The notes beneath the pieces are model-generated. The model saw only the letters and a list, made by a program, of their open reading frames with translations, had not been told where the DNA came from and did no database searches. DNA of 5,527 bases, taken from contig CAZNYT010000113.1 of the NCBI GenBank assembly GCA_964577315.1, positions 1-5,527 of the forward strand. Reading direction: 5' to 3'. Source of the DNA: Desulfonatronospira sp964577315 (lineage in GTDB: Bacteria > Desulfobacterota > Desulfovibrionia > Desulfovibrionales > Desulfonatronovibrionaceae). Shown here piece after piece: positions 1 through 5,413 of the stretch (within the stretch, counting starts at the first letter, position 1; every line of letters starts with the position of its first letter). Both the position numbers and the translations under genes were made by a program.

Positions 1-36
1 ATTAATTAGTTGAATCTTTACGCCAATTTCAAGACC

Positions 37-60
37 AACCCGCAGCATGCGGGTTTTTTT
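37..60 (+). terminator. Intrinsic terminator upstream of bioA
   Basis: Stem CCCGCA (39-44) and TGCGGG (48-53) with a 3-nt loop, extendable by two A-T pairs, is followed directly by seven T residues (54-60). This is a classical rho-independent terminator for + strand transcription. It ends only 6 nt before the bioA ribosome-binding site. It may close an upstream gene that lies outside the window, or act as a leader attenuator. I see no promoter between it and bioA, so bioA transcription would have to read through it or start very close to it. The reverse strand has no T-tract, so it works in one direction only. Confidence 0.85.
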
Positions 61-66
61 GTGCAT

Positions 67-72
67 AAGGAG
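67..72 (+). promoter_or_regulatory. bioA ribosome-binding site
   Basis: AAGGAG lies 5 nt before the ATG at 78. This is a strong Shine-Dalgarno match and fixes the bioA start. Confidence 0.85.
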
Positions 73-77
73 CTGAT

Positions 78-1364
78 ATGTCCTGGGGAGATCTTCTGGA
101 ATTCGATAAGAACCATGTCTGGCATCCTTACACCTCTCTGGTAGAGCCCTTGCCGGTTTATCCAGTGGAGTCCGCCGAAGGTGTGCGCATCAAGCTGACT
201 GATGGCAGGGAGCTAATAGACGGCATGTCCTCCTGGTGGGCAGTGATCCACGGCTATAACCACCCGGTGCTGAACAAGGCGGTTCAGGATCAGGTAGAAA
301 AAGCCTCCCACGTGATGTTCGGGGGGCTGACCCACGAGCCTGGAGTCAGGCTGGCCCAACTGCTTACCCAAATTACCCCCCGCGGGCTGGACAAGGTCTT
401 TTTCTGTGATTCCGGCTCGGTTTCCGTGGAAGTAGCCCTGAAGATGGCCCTGCAGTACTGGCAGTCCCTGGGCAGGACTTCCAAGCACCGCTTTATCAGC
501 CTCAGGCGAGGATACCACGGGGACACCTTCGGGGCCATGTCAGTTTGTGATCCCTATACCGGGATGCACAGTCTGTTTTCCGGCTTCCTGCCCCGAAATA
601 TTTTCGCCCCTGCCCCGGAATGTTCCTTCCACCAGGAGTGTGACCCCGAGGATATCCGGGAGGTGCGGGAGCTGATCCGAGAGCATCACCAGGAACTGGC
701 CGCCTTCATCCTGGAGCCCATTGTCCAGGGTGCAGGCGGGATGCGCATGTATTCCCCGGGTTACCTAGCGGAAGTCCGCCGGCTGTGCCGGGAATACGAA
801 ATCCTGCTCATCGCGGACGAGATCGCCACCGGCTTCGGCCGAACCGGGAAGCTTTTCGCTTGCGAGCACGCGGGCATTTCCCCGGACATAATCTGCCTGG
901 GAAAGGCCTTGACCGGGGGGTACATGAGCATGGCAGCCACTCTGTGCAGCGCGGAAGTGGGAGAGACCATCTGTAGGGGAACCCCCGGGGTGTTCATGCA
1001 CGGGCCTACTTTCATGGCCAATCCGTTGGCTAGCAGCGTGTCCCTAGCTAGCATCAACCTGCTTTTGGATCAGGGATGGGAGGAAAAGGTTCTGGCCATC
1101 CAAGAACAAATGCGCTCCGAGCTGGCCCCGGCCCAGGAGCTGCCAGGGGTGCGGGACGTGCGGGCCCTGGGGGGTATCGGGGTGCTGGAAATGGAGGATG
1201 AGGTTCCCAAGGAAAGTCTTCAGGAGATGTTTGTCCGAGAGGGGGTGTGGATCCGGCCCTTTATGAACATGATCTATATTATGCCCCCATATATCATCCA
1301 GCCCCGGGATCTTTCCCGGCTAACATCGGCCATGATCAAGGCCGCCCAGGATTTTGGCTGTTGA
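78..1364 (+). CDS. bioA: Adenosylmethionine-8-amino-7-oxononanoate aminotransferase (DAPA synthase)
   Basis: Cytoplasmic PLP enzyme that transfers the amino group of S-adenosylmethionine to KAPA, giving 7,8-diaminopelargonate, the third-last step of biotin synthesis. The 428 residues match the usual length and align end to end with the E. coli enzyme as I recall it. Visible landmarks are WHPYTS (15-20), SSWW (51-54), the phosphate-binding segment DSGSVSVE (111-118), GYHGD (145-149), EPIVQGAGG (213-221), ADEIATGFGRTG with Asp247 for the pyridine nitrogen, LGKALTGG with Schiff-base Lys276, HGPTF (308-312) and WIRPF with Arg393 for the KAPA carboxylate. All correspond to known catalytic or binding positions (E. 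coli Asp245, Lys274, Arg391), so the enzyme should be active and specific for DAPA synthesis. The ATG at 78 has a strong RBS. It is the first gene of the + strand bio group; an 81-nt gap separates it from the LysM gene. Confidence 0.97.
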   Translation: MSWGDLLEFDKNHVWHPYTSLVEPLPVYPVESAEGVRIKLTDGRELIDGMSSWWAVIHGYNHPVLNKAVQDQVEKASHVMFGGLTHEPGVRLAQLLTQITPRGLDKVFFCDSGSVSVEVALKMALQYWQSLGRTSKHRFISLRRGYHGDTFGAMSVCDPYTGMHSLFSGFLPRNIFAPAPECSFHQECDPEDIREVRELIREHHQELAAFILEPIVQGAGGMRMYSPGYLAEVRRLCREYEILLIADEIATGFGRTGKLFACEHAGISPDIICLGKALTGGYMSMAATLCSAEVGETICRGTPGVFMHGPTFMANPLASSVSLASINLLLDQGWEEKVLAIQEQMRSELAPAQELPGVRDVRALGGIGVLEMEDEVPKESLQEMFVREGVWIRPFMNMIYIMPPYIIQPRDLSRLTSAMIKAAQDFGC

Positions 1365-1434
1365 CTTTTTGGGGTTTTCCGGGGTACTAGTTGCTAAATG
1401 GTAAAAGTTTTTCTGGGATGAACAATATAGTGAA

Positions 1435-1440
1435 GAGGTG
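1435..1440 (+). promoter_or_regulatory. Ribosome-binding site of the LysM gene
   Basis: GAGGTG lies 5 nt before the GTG at 1446 and supports that non-ATG start. Confidence 0.6.
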
Positions 1441-1445
1441 AAGCC

Positions 1446-2084
1446 GTGGAAAACAAGAACTGGATAAATAAGCTGGACGAATTGGAAGGGGATCAATCCG
1501 GCGGTGCAAATCATAATCCGGGCAGGCGCAGGAAAACGGTCCTGGGATACTCCCCGGAGCAGCTTTACCCCTCCATTGCCATAGGCGGGGGCGTGATACT
1601 CTTGGTGATCCTGGTGATGCTTTTTGCCCGGGGTGGAGATGATACTGTCCCAGCCCAGGAAGTAGAGGAGATTACCTCCCGTCTGGAGAACATGGAGGAA
1701 CGCCTCGAGGTTATAGAGGCCCGGGAAGAGGAGAGGCAGAGGGCGCTTGCCGAGTTTATGGATACCTCCCAGGACTTGAAGCGCCAAGTGGATAGGCACC
1801 GGGAGAATATCGACGATATGCGCCAACAATTGGCTGCCCTGGAGGAAGATGTGGAAGCTGCCACCCGGGAAGCACCAGCCGACCCTGCCCAGGAGGAAGT
1901 GGCCGAGCCTGATCCTGAACCTGCCCGGGATGAGGACGAGATTTACCATGAGGTGCAGTCCGGGGAAAACCTCTTTCGCATTGGTCTGGAATACGATGTC
2001 TCCGCGGAAGAGATCAGGGAATGGAACGACCTGGGCCCGGATGATGCCATTTACCCCGGCCAGGAACTCTTGATCAGGCAATAG
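1446..2084 (+). CDS. Membrane-anchored coiled-coil protein with C-terminal LysM domain
   Basis: A 212-residue protein starting with GTG. Its layout is a short polar cytoplasmic N-terminus with a basic patch (RRRK 27-30), one transmembrane helix at about 43-61, a heptad-rich charged segment at about 71-140 that should form a coiled coil, an acidic Pro/Glu/Asp linker (about 143-166), and a LysM domain at about 167-211 (YHEVQSGENLFRIG, then WNDLGPDD and IYPGQELLI). LysM domains bind N-acetylglucosamine-containing polymers, usually peptidoglycan. The expected topology is N-terminus inside and LysM in the periplasm, with the coiled coil as spacer to the wall. There is no catalytic domain. It lies between bioA and bioD, with only 15 nt to bioD, so it is probably co-transcribed with them, but nothing in it suggests a role in biotin synthesis. 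A structural or scaffolding role at the cell envelope is inference. Confidence 0.85.
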   Translation: MENKNWINKLDELEGDQSGGANHNPGRRRKTVLGYSPEQLYPSIAIGGGVILLVILVMLFARGGDDTVPAQEVEEITSRLENMEERLEVIEAREEERQRALAEFMDTSQDLKRQVDRHRENIDDMRQQLAALEEDVEAATREAPADPAQEEVAEPDPEPARDEDEIYHEVQSGENLFRIGLEYDVSAEEIREWNDLGPDDAIYPGQELLIRQ

Positions 2085-2099
2085 GGACAGTCCAGGGCA

Positions 2100-2717
2100 G
2101 TGAATTTCCCGGAACGTTTTTTCGTCACAGGCACAGATACCGGCGTGGGCAAGACACTGGTCTGTGCTCTGCTAGTAGCTGGACTGGGGGGATATTATTG
2201 GAAACCGGTGCAAAGCGGTGCGAGTTACGGCCTGGATAGTGCCCAGGTGGCGGAATGGGCCGGGCTGGATCCCAGTCACATCCTTGAAGAGAAATACGTT
2301 CTACAAAAACCCCTTTCCCCGCATCTGGCTGCCCAACACGAGAATTTATCCATCCAGCCGGAAAAAATGCTTCCTCCCCCCGTCCCAGGCACCCTGATCC
2401 TGGAGGGAGCGGGCGGGATAATGGTTCCTCTTAACCGGGACACACTTATCCTGGACTGGGTTAGGAGTCTGGGGTTTCCCGTTCTGGTCGTGGCCGAGAA
2501 CAAGCTGGGAGTGATCAATCACACCCTTCTCACAGTGCAGGCTTTGCGCTCTCACCGGATCCCTGTTTTAGGAGTGGTCCTGAACAGGGGCGTAAACAAG
2601 GATCACTCCCAAGCCATAGAGAACTTCGGCCAGGTTCAGGTCCTGGCCCAGGTGGAGGAATTGATCCAGGTGTCCCCGCAGGTTTTGGAGGACAGATTCA
2701 AGCAATTGTTCGGATAA
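2100..2717 (+). CDS. bioD: Dethiobiotin synthetase
   Basis: Cytoplasmic ATP-dependent enzyme that carboxylates 7,8-diaminopelargonate with CO2 and closes the ureido ring, giving dethiobiotin. Landmarks are the P-loop GTDTGVGKT (11-19), KPVQSG with Lys35 (E. coli Lys37 region), SPHLAA (73-78), LEGAGG with Glu102 (101-106), the strand VLVVAENKLGVINH (128-141) and GVVLNRG (158-164). With 205 residues it is somewhat shorter than the roughly 225 of E. coli, mainly at the C-terminus and in loops, but no key motif is lost. The start is GTG. No other in-frame start fits, because the P-loop begins at residue 11, as is normal for the family. The RBS is poor: AGGG at 2094-2097 is very close and AGGGA at 2083-2087 rather far, so translation may depend on ribosomes finishing the LysM gene 15 nt upstream. 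Confidence 0.95.
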   Translation: MNFPERFFVTGTDTGVGKTLVCALLVAGLGGYYWKPVQSGASYGLDSAQVAEWAGLDPSHILEEKYVLQKPLSPHLAAQHENLSIQPEKMLPPPVPGTLILEGAGGIMVPLNRDTLILDWVRSLGFPVLVVAENKLGVINHTLLTVQALRSHRIPVLGVVLNRGVNKDHSQAIENFGQVQVLAQVEELIQVSPQVLEDRFKQLFG

Positions 2718-2721
2718 ATGC

Positions 2722-3690
2722 ATGCAGTATTTCCTGGATTTGGCTCAGAGAAACGCTGAAGGAGCCACGCCTTCTCGGGCAGCACAAAGGCAGATGCTTG
2801 ATGTGCCTTACAGGGACATATATAAGCTTTTGCCCGGGGCGGAATTCTTGCGCCGCGAATTCTTTGGAACCCGGATCCGGGTTTGTGCCATAACCAATGC
2901 CAAGTCCGGCAAGTGTTCCGAGGATTGTGCCTTTTGCGCCCAGTCCGTACATCACGGGGGTCGTGCGGATTATTATCCCCTGAAAGACCCGGGGGAGCTG
3001 AGCGATTTGGGGATCAAGACCCTGAAGCAAGGGTTGCAAAGGTTTTCAGTGGTTACCTCGGGCAAGGGGCTAAGCTGGAGCGAAGTGCAAGAGGTGGCCG
3101 GCGCGGTCCAGGACCTGGCAGTCTACGGGGGATATCCCTGCGCCTCCCTGGGAGTTCTGGACATGGAAAAAATGCAGTACCTAAAGGCTGCTGGTCTGAA
3201 GAGATATCACCACAACCTGGAAACCGCTCCCAGTTTCTTTCCCAAGATCTGCACCACCCACGATTTCTCCCAGCGAACCTCTACAGTAAGGGTAGCCAAG
3301 CAGGCCGGGCTGTCCCTTTGCAGCGGAGGGGTATTCGGCCTGGGAGAGAGCGACGATCAGATCTTGGAGCTGGCAGGGGTTTTAAGGGATCTGGAAGTGG
3401 ATGCGGTTCCGGTTAATTTCCTGGTTCCCATCCCGGGCACCCCCCTGGAAAACACACATGAGCTCACCCCCACGAGATGCCTGAAGATTATCGCCCTTTT
3501 GCGCTACATGCTCCCGGACAAGGAAATCATCGTATGCGGCGGGCGGCTGGAAAACCTGGGAGAGCTGCATCCCTTGATATTTTCAGCAGGTGCCAGTGGG
3601 GTTATGACCGGGAACTACCTTACTCGCCTGGGGCGGGGAGTGAGCGAGGATCTGCGCCTTATCCAGGACCTGGGCCTGGTCCCGGAATGA
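2722..3690 (+). CDS. bioB: Biotin synthase, radical SAM, variant auxiliary-cluster type
   Basis: Converts dethiobiotin to biotin by radical sulfur insertion, the last step of the pathway. The protein has 322 residues. The radical-SAM [4Fe-4S] motif CxxxCxxC is intact (Cys65, Cys69, Cys72, within NAKSGKCSEDCAFCAQS). Other family landmarks are YPCASLG (138-144), HHNLETAPSFF (163-173) and LCSGGVFGLGE (199-209). Of the four classical [2Fe-2S] ligands, Cys140 and Cys200 (E. coli Cys128 and Cys188) are present. The position of Cys97 is Ser109 (RFSVVTSGKG), and the position of Arg260 appears to be Ile270, with a new Cys272 two residues on (IIVCGGR). Cys55 is a further extra cysteine. This pattern is that of BioB proteins from anaerobes. 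The start lies 4 nt after the bioD stop, with only a weak GGA (2712-2714) as RBS, so translation is probably coupled to bioD. The 3' end overlaps convergent bioC by 32 nt. Confidence 0.95.
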   Translation: MQYFLDLAQRNAEGATPSRAAQRQMLDVPYRDIYKLLPGAEFLRREFFGTRIRVCAITNAKSGKCSEDCAFCAQSVHHGGRADYYPLKDPGELSDLGIKTLKQGLQRFSVVTSGKGLSWSEVQEVAGAVQDLAVYGGYPCASLGVLDMEKMQYLKAAGLKRYHHNLETAPSFFPKICTTHDFSQRTSTVRVAKQAGLSLCSGGVFGLGESDDQILELAGVLRDLEVDAVPVNFLVPIPGTPLENTHELTPTRCLKIIALLRYMLPDKEIIVCGGRLENLGELHPLIFSAGASGVMTGNYLTRLGRGVSEDLRLIQDLGLVPE

Positions 3691-4432
3691 TCTTTTTCCC
3701 CCAGATGTACAGAACCCGGTAATCCACTGGGATCCAGCCGTCCTGTCCGTAAATCCTCTCGTACTCCCGGCAGAAGCGGGAGTATGTCTTCTTCCCGAAA
3801 GACGGTCTGTTCAGGGTGTACCTGGCCCCGGTCCGCCTGTGGCTTTTTAAAAATTCCGGAACCGAAGGGAAGTATCTGGTGTATTCCCGGGTTTGGAATC
3901 CAAAATCCATCCCGGATTCCTGCAAACGGCTCAGGTACTCTTCCTCCCCGGGCAGGGGATAAACCGATCCGAAACCGGAGCGGGAGCTTATCTCTTGCAT
4001 TTGCCTGAAAGTCCCGGAAACGAACAGGGAAATGCTGAACCTGCCTCCTTTTTTCAAGAGCTCCAGGTTTTCCAGCAAGCCCTGGGGGGGCTTGGAATAC
4101 CACTGCATGACCGAGGCGCTTACCAGGAGATCGAATACAGCCTTTTTAAAAGGGGGGTGCTCTCCGTCCGCGCGCAGGAGAACGGTCCTGTCCCGGGGGA
4201 TGAGCTTCAGCATGGGCAGAGAGATGTCCATGGCCAGGTATAGACCGGCTTGGATCCGATCCAGGCACTGCCCGGTCAAGAGCCCTCCTCCGGCGCCTAT
4301 CTCCAGGACCCGGGGATAATATTTTCCTGGAACACGTACGGCGCATTCCCGGGCTGCTTCCTGTTGGATCTTTGCCTCCTGGAGGTAGGTGGCACCGGCC
4401 CGGTTAAAGTATTTTTGCACCTGTTTGCTCAT
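3659..4432 (-). CDS. bioC: Malonyl-ACP O-methyltransferase
   Basis: SAM-dependent methyltransferase that methylates the free carboxyl of malonyl-ACP, so that the fatty-acid enzymes can elongate it to pimeloyl-ACP methyl ester. Of 257 residues (E. coli BioC has 251), the N-terminal YFNRAGATYLQEAKIQQEAA (8-27) is typical of BioC. SAM-binding motif I is VLEIGAGGG (42-50), followed by acidic Asp69 (AMDIS) and ADGEHPPF (88-95). SASVMQWY (105-112) corresponds to the BioC signature seen in E. coli as SNLAVQW. The region FLKSHRRTGA (194-203) also fits BioC. The ATG at 4432 is forced, because an in-frame stop lies four codons upstream; there is no good nearby RBS. Its first 29 nt overlap the end of the hydrolase gene, which suggests translational coupling. 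The last ten residues (IIPGPGPGPG) are read antisense to the end of bioB and look like a non-family extension. Confidence 0.93.
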   Translation of the reverse strand: MSKQVQKYFNRAGATYLQEAKIQQEAARECAVRVPGKYYPRVLEIGAGGGLLTGQCLDRIQAGLYLAMDISLPMLKLIPRDRTVLLRADGEHPPFKKAVFDLLVSASVMQWYSKPPQGLLENLELLKKGGRFSISLFVSGTFRQMQEISSRSGFGSVYPLPGEEEYLSRLQESGMDFGFQTREYTRYFPSVPEFLKSHRRTGARYTLNRPSFGKKTYSRFCREYERIYGQDGWIPVDYRVLYIWGKKIIPGPGPGPG

Positions 4433-5060
4433 GGATGATTTCTACTATATTCTCTTCCGGAATGAAATGGCCGTGGGGGGTGGTAACCAGTCTGCTCCCC
4501 TTTAGGTGTTCCTGGAGCTCCCGGGAGGCCTGGTGAGGTACAATTTTGTCCCGGCTGCCATGGATCAGGGTAACTGGGGAGCTTGTTTCGCTTTCAACTG
4601 GGTAAGATCTGGAGTTTAACAGGTGGTTCAGGCCGCGTTCAAGTCCGGGTTGATCCTTTTCAGGGATGCTTCCGGGTTTGTCCTTGACGCCGCAGAGACG
4701 CCAGAACCACCGGACAGTGGCCACAGGATCCCTTTGTAGTCCCCGGATCATTTCGTGTATTTTCTGGGGCGGGGTGTAGCGGGTGAAATCCAGAAAGGGA
4801 GATACGAGAAACAGGTGCTTGGTCTGGATCCCGCTTAAAAGTCCCAGGCAGATGTGGGCACCCAGGGACCAGGAGACAACTATCTCCGGGTTCTGTTTAA
4901 GCAGAAAATCATGTATGGAATGGAGTTCGTGGGAGATAAAGGGGTGAAAAAAATGAGCCCGGGTGCTTAGCCGGGGAAAAAGACCTGGATAGCCCGCCCA
5001 TCCGGAGATAAAAATTAGCCGCTGCGCTCCTTCCTCGGGATTAAAGCTGACCACCTGCAA
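4404..5060 (-). CDS. Alpha/beta hydrolase, probable pimeloyl-ACP methyl ester esterase (BioH-like)
   Basis: A 218-residue alpha/beta hydrolase. Visible are an oxyanion-type segment FISGWAG (17-23), the nucleophile elbow SWSLG (63-67) with Ser65, a helical lid at about 92-150 whose segment MIRGLQRDPVATVRWF (104-119) resembles the BioH lid, Asp171 in HGSRDKIVP, and His198 in HGHFIPEE. Ser65, Asp171 and His198 form a credible triad. BioH-type esterases cleave the methyl ester of pimeloyl-ACP after BioC-primed elongation, and direct overlap with bioC supports this role. It is shorter than E. coli BioH (256 residues) and the elbow begins with Ser instead of Gly, so it could instead be one of the other non-orthologous esterases such as BioG; the substrate is inferred. 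The start is TTG (codon at 5058-5060). The only in-frame start candidate further upstream is ATT, before a stop at 5076-5078. The RBS CAGGCAAG lies partly within a hairpin. Confidence 0.82.
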   Translation of the reverse strand: MQVVSFNPEEGAQRLIFISGWAGYPGLFPRLSTRAHFFHPFISHELHSIHDFLLKQNPEIVVSWSLGAHICLGLLSGIQTKHLFLVSPFLDFTRYTPPQKIHEMIRGLQRDPVATVRWFWRLCGVKDKPGSIPEKDQPGLERGLNHLLNSRSYPVESETSSPVTLIHGSRDKIVPHQASRELQEHLKGSRLVTTPHGHFIPEENIVEIIHEQTGAKIL

Positions 5061-5068
5061 AATGACTT

Positions 5069-5090
5069 GCCTGGGTTACTTGTGCCAGGC
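5069..5090 (-). promoter_or_regulatory. Hairpin over the hydrolase ribosome-binding site
   Basis: In the - strand transcript, GCCTGG (5090-5085) can pair with CCAGGC (5074-5069) around a 10-nt loop. The 3' arm contains the presumed RBS of the hydrolase (CAGG, 9 nt before its TTG start), and the 5' arm begins two nucleotides after the stop codon of the small gene. Ribosomes ending the small gene would open it, so translational coupling is a reasonable inference. It is not a good terminator on the - strand, as no T-tract follows. Confidence 0.35.
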
Positions 5091-5091
5091 T

Positions 5092-5295
5092 TTACTTTAA
5101 GATGTTATTCAAGGCCTGAACCACCCCCGAGGAGATAGAAGAGAGCTTGTCAGTCAAGCCGGTGTCCAGCTGGACGATTTCAGCCTCCGGCTTTTCCGCG
5201 TTCTGCATGGGCATGTTATTACCCAGGTCCGAGGAACTAAGCGGAGCTGCAAAAAGGAACAAATATATGATGGTGAAGCCCAAAATTTTCTTCAT
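5092..5295 (-). CDS. Small predicted secreted protein of unknown function
   Basis: A 67-residue protein with ATG at 5295, preceded at 7 nt by GAGGGT (5308-5303), a good RBS. The longer reading from a TTG at 5310 would overlap that RBS and is less likely. The N-terminus is a Sec-type signal: MKK, then a hydrophobic core (ILGFTIIYLFLFAA, residues 4-17) and a cleavage region around 19-22 (LSSS). There is no lipobox cysteine. The mature part, about 45 residues, is polar with an acidic stretch (EKPEAE 34-39) and ends in a possibly amphipathic helix (LTDKLSSISSGVVQALNNILK, 47-67). It has no cysteines. I do not recognise a family. It is the first gene of the - strand group and ends 31 nt before the hydrolase gene, so it is likely co-transcribed with the hydrolase gene and bioC; its link to biotin is unknown. 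Confidence 0.65.
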   Translation of the reverse strand: MKKILGFTIIYLFLFAAPLSSSDLGNNMPMQNAEKPEAEIVQLDTGLTDKLSSISSGVVQALNNILK

Positions 5296-5302
5296 AGCTG
5301 TT

Positions 5303-5308
5303 ACCCTC
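5303..5308 (-). promoter_or_regulatory. Ribosome-binding site of the small secreted-protein gene
   Basis: On the - strand this reads GAGGGT, 7 nt before the ATG at 5295. It decides for the 67-residue form over the longer reading with a TTG start. Confidence 0.65.
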
Positions 5309-5371
5309 AACCCAAGTATCGGCTGTTAAAGGTAGAAAGTTACAGGTTGAACAATTGAAGGCATATCAGAT

Positions 5372-5406
5372 TTGAACTTTGGGACTCCTAGCATATGGGT
5401 TTACAA
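5372..5406 (-). promoter_or_regulatory. Candidate BirA operator (one perfect half-site)
   Basis: On the - strand 5406-5398 reads TTGTAAACC, identical to the half-site of the enterobacterial biotin operator bound by BirA (TTGTAAACC-N14/16-GGTTTACAA, from memory). The partner half is poor: the best candidate (AAAGTTCAA at 5380-5372) shares about four of nine positions and would need a 17-bp spacer. It lies about 100 nt upstream of a gene group containing bioC, which is where a biotin repressor would be expected to act. The context raises the likelihood; the missing partner lowers it. Confidence 0.35.
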
Positions 5407-5413
5407 AGGTCAA
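5385..5413 (-). promoter_or_regulatory. Possible promoter for the small gene, hydrolase and bioC group
   Basis: On the - strand a -35-like TTGACC (5413-5408) is followed by a 17-nt spacer ending in TGC and then TAGGAG (5390-5385). The -35 matches five of six positions. The -10 matches only three of six but carries the extended TGn motif. The BirA-like half-site lies inside the spacer, where a repressor would block RNA polymerase. A start near 5378 would give a leader of about 80 nt before the ATG at 5295. Confidence 0.3.

Noticed and set aside
1361..1390. TTGACT (1361-1366) as -35 of a promoter for the LysM-bioD-bioB genes
   Set aside because: At the proper spacing only TACTAG is available as -10, with three of six matches. 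The 81-nt gap may hold a promoter, but this sequence does not show one convincingly.
1320..2081. A 253-codon reading frame antisense to the LysM gene
   Set aside because: It mirrors the LysM gene, whose TM, coiled-coil and LysM structure is convincing. The antisense product has no coherent domain, and its start lies in the reverse strand of that gene without context.
3666..3697. Hairpin GGACC/GGTCC followed by a T-run as a bioB terminator
   Set aside because: The stem has only five pairs and lies inside both coding regions, and the T-run (3693-3697) is 10 nt away from it.
3615..4103. Long reading frames on other frames within bioC and elsewhere, for example 3615-4103 on the - strand and 2883-3416 on the + strand
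   Set aside because: They lie wholly within, or largely antisense to, well-supported bio genes, have arginine/glycine/proline-rich composition typical of GC-rich out-of-frame reading, and show no recognisable motif.
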